A stretch of DNA of 64,000 bases from GCA-2683825 sp965662355 (lineage in GTDB: Bacteria > Planctomycetota > UBA1135 > GCA-002686595). The translations under genes were made by a program, and so were the position numbers. Positions 33,966 through 42,322 of this stretch are shown here, piece after piece (within the stretch, counting starts at the first letter, position 1; every line of letters starts with the position of its first letter). The notes beneath the pieces are model-generated. The model was given only the letters and a program-made list of their open reading frames with translations. It made no database searches and was not told where the DNA came from. The DNA lies in assembly GCA_965662355.1 (NCBI GenBank), contig CBFIHP010000008.1, forward strand, positions 186,001 to 250,000. The letters run 5' to 3'.

Positions 33966-36131
33966 TTGAAAGCTGCGCTTTCGGTGCGAAACCTGCTGCC
34001 GACCGGGATACTGACGCTCCTGGCGCTTCTGCTCTATGCTCCGACGGCCAACCACGGCTTCGTCTATGACGACGAGGAGTACGTCATCGAGAATCCGCTG
34101 CTGGACGAAGCGTCCGGCATTGAAGCCATCCAGCGCAGCCTTGTGGAGGCGCACTCGGCGAACTGGCATCCCTTGACGTGGTGGACGCACATGCTGGATC
34201 GCGCCTGGTTCGGGCTGGAACCGGCGGGGCACCATCTCGTGAACGTTGCCTGGTTCACGGCCACGGTCCTGCTCCTGTACCGCGCCCTGTTCGAGCTGAC
34301 CGGAAAACGCGGCGCCAGCTTCTTCTGTGCCCTCTTCTTTTGCGTCCACCCCCTGCGTGTCGAATCGGTGGCGTGGGTATCGGAGCGCAAGGATGTCGTC
34401 TCCGGCTTCTTCTTCACCCTGACGTTGCTCCTCTACGGTCGCTACGCCCGGAAGCGCGGCGCATTGCGATATGCGGCGCTATGCGTCGCACTTCTGCTCG
34501 GGCTCCTGTCGAAGCCGATGCTGGTCACGCTACCCTGCGTGCTGTTGCTGCTGGATCTGTGGCCACTGGCACCCGACAAAGACAAGAAGCCGCGGCGTCT
34601 CGTCGTGGAGAAGCTGCCGCTCTTCGCACTCGCCGCCATCGGGAGCGTGTTGACGGTTTGGGCACAGAGCAAGTTCGGCGCGTTGTCATCGGTCGAGACG
34701 ATGTCCATCGGGATTCGCGTCGTCAACGCGCTGGATGCCTACGGCTTCTACATCTGGAAAACCCTGCTGCCGACCGGACTCGCCGTCATCTATCCGCACC
34801 CCGGGCTCGTCGAGAGCGATCCCATGGCCGCCATCGGCCTGCGCGCGGCTCTGTGGACGGTGTTCTTGGTCGCGATCAGCATCGTTGTCCTGCGCCAGCG
34901 CCGGAAACGGCCCTACCTGTTGGTCGGGTGGTCGTGGTACCTCGGGATGCTCGTGCCGGTCATCGGTTTCGTGACCGTCGGCGCCCAGGCCTACGCCGAT
35001 CGCTACGCGTACCTGCCCACGATCGGGTTGTATCTCATGCTGGTCTTCGCCCTGGCCGAAGCCCTGGAGAAGCGCCCCTCCTTTCGCCGCCCCATCGTCG
35101 CCGCGGGAGCGTTGTTCGCCATGGCCTGCGCTGGCTTGACCTGGAGGCAAGTCGCCGTGTGGCGTTCACCGCAGACACTCTATGAACACGCCATCGCGTT
35201 GCGGGCTCACAACTACGTGGCCCACAACAACCTGGGCAAGGTCTTCTTGGAAGAGGAGCGCTACGAGGAAGCGCGGTCCAACCTACTCGCGGCCCAGGAG
35301 ATCCGGCCGAACTTCCTCTTTCCCCAGCTGAACCTGGCCCAGCTCTCACGCGAAACTGGCTCGCTGGCAGAGGCTCGCCGGCATATCGATCGCGCCATTG
35401 CGATCGATGGCGAGTGCTTCGAGGCGCATGCCTACAAGGCCCTGATCCTGCGCGACCTCAAGGACCTCGAGGGAGCCTTGCAGGCCATCGACCGGGCCCT
35501 GGCGCTGCAGCCGAACGAGCTCGAGCAGAGCTTCAACCGGGCCATCATCCTGACCCGCATAAAGCGCTTCGGAGAGGCCCAACGCCAGTACGAGGCCCTC
35601 ATCGCGAGCACGCCCTCGTTCCTCGATGCCCACATCAACCTGGGCAACCTGTTCCTTCGCGTGGGAGATAGAACGAGCGCCGTCGCGCGCTTTCAGGCGG
35701 CGCTCCGGATCGCACCGGCTTCGCCCCAGGCCCAGGCCGGGCTCGGTCTCGCCTTGCTGCAAACGGGACGCACGTCCGAGGCCCTGGACCACTTGCGGGA
35801 GGCTCTGCGCATCGAACCGGCCCTCTTCGAAGTCGCCCAACGACTGGCGTGGGTCCTCGTGACCCATGCCGACGATGCGCTGCGCGCTCCGCGCGAGGCC
35901 ATGCAGCTGATCGAGCGCTGCCTGCGCGTCGCCGGGGAAGGCCAACCGCTCTTGCTGGAAACCCTGGCGGCGGCACATGCGGCGGGCGGTGACTTTGCGC
36001 AGGCGATCGCTGCCCAAACCCGAGCCCTGGCCGGAATGACTGGCAAGCGCCGTCAAGTCGCCGAAGGTAGACTCGAGAGCTATCGGCGCAACGAGCCACT
36101 GCGCCTACGCGAGGCGGCTAGGAATCGCTAG
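33966..36131 (+). CDS. TMTC-like multispanning GT-C/TPR protein, paralogue F
   Basis: 721 residues from a TTG at 33966, with gagg eight bases upstream; the longest of the six. Motifs: HGFVYDDEEYVIENP (YDD at 34-36), ANWHPLTWWTHMLDRAWFGL, FCVHPLRVESVAWVSERKDV, LGLLSKPMLVTLPCVLLLLD, PVIGFVTVGAQAYADRYAYL. The QVG of the other copies is TVG here, and DRAWFG replaces the usual D-x-LFG. The TPR tail has about seven units (YVAHNNLGKVFLEEERYEEA, FLDAHINLGNLFLRVGDRTS). It is the last gene of the plus-strand block. Its stop overlaps the 3' end of the convergent GT2 gene by 14 bases. Confidence 0.82.
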   Translation: MKAALSVRNLLPTGILTLLALLLYAPTANHGFVYDDEEYVIENPLLDEASGIEAIQRSLVEAHSANWHPLTWWTHMLDRAWFGLEPAGHHLVNVAWFTATVLLLYRALFELTGKRGASFFCALFFCVHPLRVESVAWVSERKDVVSGFFFTLTLLLYGRYARKRGALRYAALCVALLLGLLSKPMLVTLPCVLLLLDLWPLAPDKDKKPRRLVVEKLPLFALAAIGSVLTVWAQSKFGALSSVETMSIGIRVVNALDAYGFYIWKTLLPTGLAVIYPHPGLVESDPMAAIGLRAALWTVFLVAISIVVLRQRRKRPYLLVGWSWYLGMLVPVIGFVTVGAQAYADRYAYLPTIGLYLMLVFALAEALEKRPSFRRPIVAAGALFAMACAGLTWRQVAVWRSPQTLYEHAIALRAHNYVAHNNLGKVFLEEERYEEARSNLLAAQEIRPNFLFPQLNLAQLSRETGSLAEARRHIDRAIAIDGECFEAHAYKALILRDLKDLEGALQAIDRALALQPNELEQSFNRAIILTRIKRFGEAQRQYEALIASTPSFLDAHINLGNLFLRVGDRTSAVARFQAALRIAPASPQAQAGLGLALLQTGRTSEALDHLREALRIEPALFEVAQRLAWVLVTHADDALRAPREAMQLIERCLRVAGEGQPLLLETLAAAHAAGGDFAQAIAAQTRALAGMTGKRRQVAEGRLESYRRNEPLRLREAARNR

Positions 36132-36912
36132 AGACGTTCTCGGGTCGCAACGGGATCTGCACTTCCTGCGGCCGGAACAGATCGTGTTGCATTCCGAGCT
36201 TGTGCGAGTACCACTGCACGAAGGTGCGCAGCGTGTGCAACGCATAGGTCGTCGAACGACGGAAGTTGATCGAACTGGCTTCCTCGAAGTAGCGCACAGG
36301 GACCGGGACGTCGCCCAGCCTGAATCCGAAGTGCACGCACTGCACGAGGAACTGCGAGTCGAACACGAAGTCGTCGGAGTTGCGTTCGTACGGAAGCGTC
36401 TCGAGGACGCGTCGGTTGTAAGCACGGAAACCCGAGTGCCACTCGCCCAGATTCTGGCCGGAGAGCAGATTCTCGATCATCGTCAGCCCGCGGTTGGCGA
36501 AGTACTTGGCCGGAGGCATCCCGCCCGCGAGCGCTTCGCCTCGCGTACGAATGCGGTTGCCCAAGACGACGTCACAGATGTCGTTCTGCAGGATGTTGAT
36601 TGCGGCGGGAATCGTCCGTGCGTCGTATTGATAATCGGGGTGGATCATCACGACGTATTCGGCTCCATGCTCGAGGGCGTGTTTGTAGCACGTCTTCTGG
36701 TTGCCGCCGTAGCCACGATTGTTGTTGTGCTGGACGACCGCCAAACCGAGCCCGCGTGCGACCTCGACCGTGTTGTCTGTGCTGTTGTCATCAACGACGA
36801 TCACCTCGTCGTAGTGACCTTTGGGGAGATCATCGACCGTGCGCTCGAGCGTGGTCGCGGCGTTGTACGCCGGCATGACCACGATCGTCCGGGAGTTGTG
36901 GGAACTAGCCAT
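36118..36912 (-). CDS. family 2 glycosyltransferase, probable polyprenyl-phosphate sugar synthase (DPM1-like)
   Basis: 264 residues from the ATG at 36912. RTIVVMPAYNAATTLERTVD and YDEVIVVDDNSTDNTVEVAR form the GT2 nucleotide-sugar fold; NNRGYGGNQKTCYKHALEHG is the segment typical of dolichyl-phosphate mannose/glucose synthases. VVMIHPDYQYDA supplies the acidic metal site, and GEWHSGFRAYNRRVLETLPY with FVFDSQFLVQ completes the acceptor side. It lacks the C-terminal membrane helices of some homologues. It would charge a polyprenyl phosphate with a sugar from a nucleotide donor on the cytoplasmic face, making the donor for GT-C enzymes such as the six TMTC-like proteins next door. That link is inferred from position and family. 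It follows the large TPR gene by 10 bases. Confidence 0.88.
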   Translation of the reverse strand: MASSHNSRTIVVMPAYNAATTLERTVDDLPKGHYDEVIVVDDNSTDNTVEVARGLGLAVVQHNNNRGYGGNQKTCYKHALEHGAEYVVMIHPDYQYDARTIPAAINILQNDICDVVLGNRIRTRGEALAGGMPPAKYFANRGLTMIENLLSGQNLGEWHSGFRAYNRRVLETLPYERNSDDFVFDSQFLVQCVHFGFRLGDVPVPVRYFEEASSINFRRSTTYALHTLRTFVQWYSHKLGMQHDLFRPQEVQIPLRPENVSSDS

Positions 36913-36922
36913 TTCCTGAAGG

Positions 36923-39556
36923 TTACCCGCGAAAGAGCCTACGTGCTCCCACTGCCAGGTCTTCACCCGCCTCGCGGGACAAAACTTCCCAGGCAGCGCT
37001 GCGAACGTCCCCCTGGAGGGCCCAGCGAGCCGCGAACCAGACGGGCCCGAGGTCCGCGCCGCTCGGCCAGTGGGAGAGAGCCATCCGAGCCAGGAGGGGG
37101 TTTCTCGTCTGACGCACGCAGGCCGCCAAAAGTTCCCGGGAGCTCGGATCGCCATCCTCCGCCAGGGCGCGCACCAGATGGTCCTGTGCGGCTCCGTCTC
37201 GGAATCCGTCCCAGAGAATGCGCTCGACCTGATCCCGCGCCTGGCGTGTGTGGAGCTGGACGAGCTCGAGCGCTTCGGTGCGGCCCGAGGCCCCAGAAAG
37301 GGCCGCCTCGACGGCTTCGAAGGACGGCGTGGCCACGGGAGCGGCCGGCATCTCCATGTCGGAGAGCGCCGCCAGACTGGTCGGCTCGAGCACCTCGCTC
37401 CCGGGGGCCAGGAAGTGCAAACCCTCGGCATCCTCGCCCGGCGCCTCGCCAGTCAGCTCCTCGAACCAGGTGTCGAATTCCGCGGCCGCCGCGATGTGCT
37501 CGCCACAGGTCACCGAACCCCAGTCCGGCGCCACGATGCGCCGACCGTCACGGCGGCGGTCGTAGTACGTGCGTCGGACCTTGTCGCAAATCAAGACAAC
37601 GGCACCCCTCGTGGCTTCGGCGAAGGTGCTTTCTCGCACGGCGATGTCGTAGAAGGGAACCCCCAGACCGAGTCCCGCTCCACGGTAGTAGATGACGAGC
37701 GGACGCAGCTCTGCCTTGGCGACCGCGCGCGCTTCCGCAAGCGAGCTCGCCCACGGAACCTGCGCCGGCGCGATGGGCGAACGCGGGGCCGAGACCTGGC
37801 TGATCGAGTCGCGTTCGGCCACGGTCTCGCCGTTGCCGTCGATCGACGCCAGGTAGTCCTCGAGTCCCGAGCGATCTCCACCGTCGGCTTTCATGGCCGC
37901 GACGAAGTATGGGCGCGCATCCGCGGGCTTCTCGAGCACGTGATAGTAGAGGTAACCCAGGTTCTGGTAAGCATCCCCCACCGCCATTGCGATCGGGAAG
38001 CGCTCGGACTCCTCGGGATTCACGCCGAGCTCGAGCAGCTGGGCTTCGCCCTTGGCTACCGATTCGTGGAGCATCTGCTCCGCCAGCTCGAGCTCGTCAC
38101 GAACATGGTAGACCTGGATCAGCGCGGCATCGTTCACGACGCGCACATCCTCGGGTATCCGTTCCGCGGCACGTCGATAGGCCTCCCAGGACTCGCGATA
38201 CACCGAGAGTGCCGCGGCCTTCTGGTCCTCGAATTCCGGGTACGCACCGCCTTCGATCTGGGTCGCGTATTCGCGCAGCAGAAAGCCCAGGTTGTTCCAC
38301 CACTCGCCCTCGTCCGGCGCGACCTCGACCACGAGTTTCGTGTCCTCGGCGGCGCTGCGAAAGTCGTTTTGCTGAACGGCACGGACACCGAGGGCGGACA
38401 GCGCCTGCAGAGCGGTGCGGCCTAGACCATCGCGTTCGTGGCGGCGTTCTGGCGCTTCCGCGAGGAGCGCCAGGAGCCGCTCGCGGGCCAAGTCGTCCTC
38501 CCGCGCATCGATCGCGCACCAGGCCTTGCCCACGGCGGCCTGATGGCGAATCTGATCGGACGTGTAGGCAAAGTCCGCATTGAGTGTCGCAGCTACCTCC
38601 ATCCAGCGCGCCGTCTGGTCGTAGGCGGCCAAGGCATCCTGATGACGACGCTCACGCAAAGACAGATCGCCGATCAAGCGCGCGACGTAGCCGGTGTACC
38701 AGGCGAGCGTGGCGTTCATCCCGGACGCACCGAGTTCGTCGTAGACTGCCCCGAGTCTCTCCTCGATGCCTTGGCGTAGGTGGAGGTCGATGTAGGTGCG
38801 ATGCAATGCGCTGTCCTCGGGATGGTCGCGCAGAGCTTCGAGGTAGGTCGCTGCGGCTCGATCGGGATGTCCGAGCCAGTCCAGGAATTCGCCTTCGATT
38901 CGTCCGAGCTCGGTGTCCTCGGGGGCCACGCGTCGTGCCCCGGCGATGGCCTTCAACGTGCTACTGGCCTGCACGAGGCGCTCTTCCAGTTCGAGCTCCG
39001 AAGCGTTCTGGAAAGCCCGAATGCGACAGCGAAGTGCCAGGGCAAGCATCGCGCGAGGTGCTTCGCCCAGCTCGAGGGTGGCCGTGCCGACGGCCCGCAG
39101 TGCAAGGGCGGCTGCGTCGTCGTACTCGCCCAGGCGCGTGCGTATGTCGACCGCCCCGCGGACGCTCTCCAGGCTGTAGGGCTCGAGGGTAAGGGCGCGA
39201 TCCCACGCGTCGCGCGCGTCGATCATCGCAAGCCAGGTAACGCCGCCTTCGAGAACGAGCCGCTCCAGTGCACGCGCATGGCCCCGATGGGCGGCGGCGT
39301 CGTCGGGGTTCTCGTCCAGGTGATTCTCGATCGTGAGCACGGCCCCATCGAAGTCCGCCTGCGCCTGGAACGCCTCGGCCGAGAGCTGCCAGGCAGGCGT
39401 CTCCGTGGCGATGGCTGCGCTCGCAGCCGGCTCATCTTCCGATTCCTCCTGCTTGCCTTGGTCCTCTTGGGCCGCGAGCCCGACAGGGGCCCCTGCCCAG
39501 AAAAGGAGGGCGGCGAGGAAGGGCGGGACAGAGCGGTGGCGGTAGGCGGACATCAT
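36923..39556 (-). CDS. large exported TPR protein
   Basis: 877 residues with an N-terminal signal (PPFLAALLFWAGAPVGLAAQ; an ATG one codon in is equally possible). An acidic low-complexity linker precedes about ten TPR-like units, among them AAAHRGHARALERLVLEGGV and EWWNNLGFLLREYATQIEGG. At about residues 590-720 a different domain appears: PWASSLAEARAVAKAELRPL-VIYYRG, which recalls the start of a thioredoxin-like fold but has no CxxC. The C-terminal ~150 residues are helical and HEAT-like (HLVRALAEDGDPSSRELLAA). It forms an operon with the GT2 gene 10 bases downstream and may organise the glycosylation complex in the periplasm. No enzyme function is visible. Confidence 0.75.
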   Translation of the reverse strand: MMSAYRHRSVPPFLAALLFWAGAPVGLAAQEDQGKQEESEDEPAASAAIATETPAWQLSAEAFQAQADFDGAVLTIENHLDENPDDAAAHRGHARALERLVLEGGVTWLAMIDARDAWDRALTLEPYSLESVRGAVDIRTRLGEYDDAAALALRAVGTATLELGEAPRAMLALALRCRIRAFQNASELELEERLVQASSTLKAIAGARRVAPEDTELGRIEGEFLDWLGHPDRAAATYLEALRDHPEDSALHRTYIDLHLRQGIEERLGAVYDELGASGMNATLAWYTGYVARLIGDLSLRERRHQDALAAYDQTARWMEVAATLNADFAYTSDQIRHQAAVGKAWCAIDAREDDLARERLLALLAEAPERRHERDGLGRTALQALSALGVRAVQQNDFRSAAEDTKLVVEVAPDEGEWWNNLGFLLREYATQIEGGAYPEFEDQKAAALSVYRESWEAYRRAAERIPEDVRVVNDAALIQVYHVRDELELAEQMLHESVAKGEAQLLELGVNPEESERFPIAMAVGDAYQNLGYLYYHVLEKPADARPYFVAAMKADGGDRSGLEDYLASIDGNGETVAERDSISQVSAPRSPIAPAQVPWASSLAEARAVAKAELRPLVIYYRGAGLGLGVPFYDIAVRESTFAEATRGAVVLICDKVRRTYYDRRRDGRRIVAPDWGSVTCGEHIAAAAEFDTWFEELTGEAPGEDAEGLHFLAPGSEVLEPTSLAALSDMEMPAAPVATPSFEAVEAALSGASGRTEALELVQLHTRQARDQVERILWDGFRDGAAQDHLVRALAEDGDPSSRELLAACVRQTRNPLLARMALSHWPSGADLGPVWFAARWALQGDVRSAAWEVLSREAGEDLAVGARRLFRG

Positions 39557-39780
39557 GGAAACGCGGGGGCCCGGGAGTGGAAGTCGTGATCATAGCAGCC
39601 ACATTGGGAGCTTCTTTCCGACTCCGCAGCCCTCCCCCTAATATTCGCACTAGCCCTGATCCACAGAACTCTAAGGAATCTTAGGAATTAGCATTCATTC
39701 GATGTTGCTTTTCGGCAATTGCCCTACAATCTGGACTCTAAGGGTCTGCACAACACGTTTCACCGAGGATCGTACCCACC

Positions 39781-40440
39781 ATGCTGGGGGAACAAAGGAT
39801 CAGCGTTTACCTCATCGACGACCAGTCGATGATTCGAGGAGCACTACGGTGCTTGCTCGTTCAAATCGGGCCAATCAACGTCGTCGGCGACGCCGGCTCG
39901 GCCCGCGAAGCCATTCTGGACATCGAGCGGCAACAGCCGCAGGTCGTTCTTCTGGACATCACGATGCCCGGGCTCTCCGGTCTCGATGCGATTCCCCTCA
40001 TCAAGAAAGTCTCGCCCGATTCACAGGTGCTCATCCTGAGCCACCACGAGGGCTCCTCGATCATCGAGCGAGCGCTGTCGCAGGGGGCCGCTGGGTACCT
40101 ATCCAAGGAATCGGAGCCCAGCGAACTGGTCCTCGCGATCACGTCGGTACAGTCCGGAAACTCGTACCTGTCTCCGCGCGTCGCGAAGAACTTCCTCCAC
40201 CGTCGGGAGGATCGGGATGCGGTCGAAGCCGGGGGCACGATCAAAGCTCTGACTCCCCGAGAGCGTCAGGTCTTCCAGCTCCTCGCAATCGGTAGGAGCA
40301 ACAAAGCGGTCGCCAGCGAGCTCGGGATCAGCCTCGGGACCGCAAAAAAGCACCGCGAGAACCTGAAGCGGAAGCTTCAGTGCCCTTCGACGACCGACTT
40401 GGTCCGTCTGGCCATTCGTGAAGGCCTGTTGCAGGTCTGA
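39781..40440 (+). CDS. NarL/FixJ-family response regulator
   Basis: 219 residues. Receiver domain: VYLIDDQSMIRGAL (acidic pair), QVVLLDITMPGLSGLDAIPL (phosphoacceptor Asp), VLILSHHEGSS (Ser switch) and GAAGYLSKESEPSEL (Lys). The C-terminal LuxR-type helix-turn-helix reads LTPRERQVFQLLAIGRSNKA-VASELGISLGTAKKHRENL. It is therefore a transcription regulator phosphorylated by an unlinked kinase. The 224-base divergent region upstream, shared with the TPR/GT2 operon, is AT-rich, holds a small hairpin (ctaag-gaat-cttag) and a -10-like TACAAT at 39725-39730. It may control that operon, by position only. Confidence 0.93.
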   Translation: MLGEQRISVYLIDDQSMIRGALRCLLVQIGPINVVGDAGSAREAILDIERQQPQVVLLDITMPGLSGLDAIPLIKKVSPDSQVLILSHHEGSSIIERALSQGAAGYLSKESEPSELVLAITSVQSGNSYLSPRVAKNFLHRREDRDAVEAGGTIKALTPRERQVFQLLAIGRSNKAVASELGISLGTAKKHRENLKRKLQCPSTTDLVRLAIREGLLQV

Positions 40441-40891
40441 TCAGAGACCACAGAAGCCCTTCAAGCACGTTGTGAGCCGTTAGGGTGTCGAGGAAGGCCC
40501 GCAGTCGGGTCCCGAAGTCTCCGGGCAGCTGGCGCGTCTGGACGCCGTTGTGTGCCAGGACGATCAATGCGGAGAGCTCGCTATCCAGCTCGTGATGGGC
40601 CTCCACGAGCTTTTCGACGTGATCGCAGAAGCCACCGTCCAGCAGCCCGCGGAGGTAGGGAAAAGGCACGCTCTCCTCCCACCGTAGCTGCTCGAGGAGA
40701 TCGGTCTGGAACGCCTCCAAGAACGAGGCGGCGTAGCTGGGCAGGCTCTCGAAGGCATTATCCTGTGAGCGCAACCACTGCACCGCGGTCGCGAGGGCAC
40801 GTCGGCGCTCTGTCCATAGGTCGAGTTCTAGCAAGGGGACTCCCCGTTCCAGGGGGGAGTTATGGCACGGGTCTCGGTGGTCGCTGAGCAT
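40328..40891 (-). CDS. degenerate hemerythrin-like (HHE) helical protein
   Basis: 187 residues from the ATG at 40891; an ATG at 40942 lies inside a repeat copy. The body looks like a four-helix hemerythrin domain: EQLRWEESVPFPYLRGLLDG resembles the EE-x-x-FP helix, VEKLVEAHHELDSELSALIV and TLTAHNVLEGLLWSLIRPA supply His and Glu ligands. The first His ligand of the canonical domain is not seen, so iron binding is uncertain. The C-terminal ~37 codons lie antisense within the response regulator gene, so the two convergent genes overlap by 113 bases. This tail is Ser/Gly/Arg-rich and may not matter. The match is by eye and moderate. Confidence 0.5.
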   Translation of the reverse strand: MLSDHRDPCHNSPLERGVPLLELDLWTERRRALATAVQWLRSQDNAFESLPSYAASFLEAFQTDLLEQLRWEESVPFPYLRGLLDGGFCDHVEKLVEAHHELDSELSALIVLAHNGVQTRQLPGDFGTRLRAFLDTLTAHNVLEGLLWSLIRPATGLHEWPDGPSRSSKGTEASASGSRGAFLRSRG

Positions 40892-40919
40892 GATGTTGGG
40901 ATGGCTCTTTGCAGATGGC

Positions 40920-40968
40920 TCGTTACAGAAGGGCTGCCCCATAGGTCGTTACAGAAGGGCTGCCCCAT
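40920..40968. repeat. 23-bp direct repeat, two copies, 26-bp period
   Basis: Bases 40920-40942 recur exactly at 40946-40968, separated by three bases. Each copy carries a leftward ATG at its right end, so the duplication duplicates a candidate start codon of the hemerythrin-like gene. Confidence 0.9.
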
Positions 40969-41195
40969 GTAGGTGGGGAATTCGGTGGGAACCGAGGGTG
41001 GGGCTGGACTTCCGCGCAAATGCCAGGCCAGGTGGAAAATCATGCTCACTGCGTAGAGCGCGAGACACGTGATCCGCCTTCGCGGCGCCTTGCCGGGCCC
41101 CCTACGCACATGGGCTATCACCGTCTTCGTCCATGATGTGGACTCGAAGCTATGGATTCGGACTCAAGTCCCGGACGACCGGTTCGCGAAAGACG

Positions 41196-42317
41196 ATGAC
41201 GTCGCCCATGTCCCCCACCCCTTCCAGCGCGAGCTATCGCCCGCAACTCGATGGCCTGCGCACGGTCGCCGTGTTCCTCGTGATGGCCCACCACTGGCTC
41301 CCGAAGAACATCACGCGCGGCATTCACTGGGGTGGCATCGGGGTCGATCTGTTCTTCTGCCTCAGCGGCTTTCTCATCACCGGCATTCTCCTGAACTGCC
41401 GTGGATACATCGCTTCGGGACAACAGGGGATCGGCTACACAGTGCGCCAGTTTTCGATGCGCCGGCTGGTACGCATCTTCCCCCTCTACTACCTGGTGCT
41501 CGCCCTGACGCTGCCGTTCCTGGAAGTCGGCGGCGGCACGCAAGCCTCGCTCTGGACGTATACGTACAACGTCTACGGTGGGCTCAGCGGAAACCTGAAC
41601 GGAGCGATCTCGCACTTCTGGTCACTGGCGGTCGAAGAGCAGTTCTACCTGCTGTGGCCCTGGATCGTCCTCGCCACGCCGACACGCCTGCTCCCCCATG
41701 CCTTGCTGCTTACGACCGCAGTGGGTCCGCTGACGCGCTTTGGATTGCTGCTGAGCGACGTACCTGTCGAAGCCGTGCGCACCCTGACACCGGCCTGCTT
41801 CGACACCCTCGGGCTCGGGTCGCTCCTGGCCTGGATGGTTCATCACCACGGACTGGAAGCCGTGGCCCGCGGGCGCATGGCCAAGGGGCTCTTGGCGCTG
41901 GGGCTGCCGCTGGCTCTCGCCGGCGCATGGCTGCAGCTGGGACGGCGCCCCGTGGCCGAGCTGGAGACCTGGCGGGTCATGATCACCTCGACCCGCGCGC
42001 CCTTGCTGGCGTGGTTCGTACTCCGCGGAGCCCTCGGTTTCGGTGGAGTCGCAGGCCGCTTCTTGAGCTCGGGCCCGATGGTCTATCTGGGACGCATCAG
42101 CTACGGGCTGTACGTCTATCACGCCTTCGCCCTGTTCCTACCCGGCAAGTCCCTGCACCCGTTGCTGCGTTTCTGTTTCTGGGGTGCAGCCAGCGTGGCG
42201 ATGGCCAGCTTGTCCTGGCATCTGTTCGAATCGCGCGTGAACGTGTTGAAGGATCGCTTTCCGTATCGGAAGCGGAGCGCGGATGGGGAGTCTCCGCCTT
42301 CGCAACTGGCTGCCTGA
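41196..42317 (+). CDS. acyltransferase family 3 membrane protein
   Basis: 373 residues from the ATG at 41196. An integral membrane O-acyltransferase of the OafA/NodX type, with about ten helices. Conserved motifs: YRPQLDGLRTVAVFLVMAHH (Arg-x-x-LDGLR and the catalytic-region His), GGIGVDLFFCLSGFLITGIL, RRLVRIFPLYYLVL (RR-x-RI-P-Y) and SHFWSLAVEEQFYLLWPW, with YLGRISYGLYVYHAF near the end. Such proteins acetylate or acylate sugars of surface polysaccharides. An earlier in-frame ATG (41133) adds an unconserved tail. Convergent with a paralogue; only 5 bases separate the stops. No repeat of the plus-strand block is involved. Confidence 0.92.
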   Translation: MTSPMSPTPSSASYRPQLDGLRTVAVFLVMAHHWLPKNITRGIHWGGIGVDLFFCLSGFLITGILLNCRGYIASGQQGIGYTVRQFSMRRLVRIFPLYYLVLALTLPFLEVGGGTQASLWTYTYNVYGGLSGNLNGAISHFWSLAVEEQFYLLWPWIVLATPTRLLPHALLLTTAVGPLTRFGLLLSDVPVEAVRTLTPACFDTLGLGSLLAWMVHHHGLEAVARGRMAKGLLALGLPLALAGAWLQLGRRPVAELETWRVMITSTRAPLLAWFVLRGALGFGGVAGRFLSSGPMVYLGRISYGLYVYHAFALFLPGKSLHPLLRFCFWGAASVAMASLSWHLFESRVNVLKDRFPYRKRSADGESPPSQLAA

Positions 42318-42322
42318 GTCAC

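Noticed and set aside
36913..37431. N-terminal extension of the GT2 frame
   Set aside because: It lies inside the TPR gene in another frame and encodes Ser/Arg-rich sequence; the GT2 fold starts right after the ATG at 36912.
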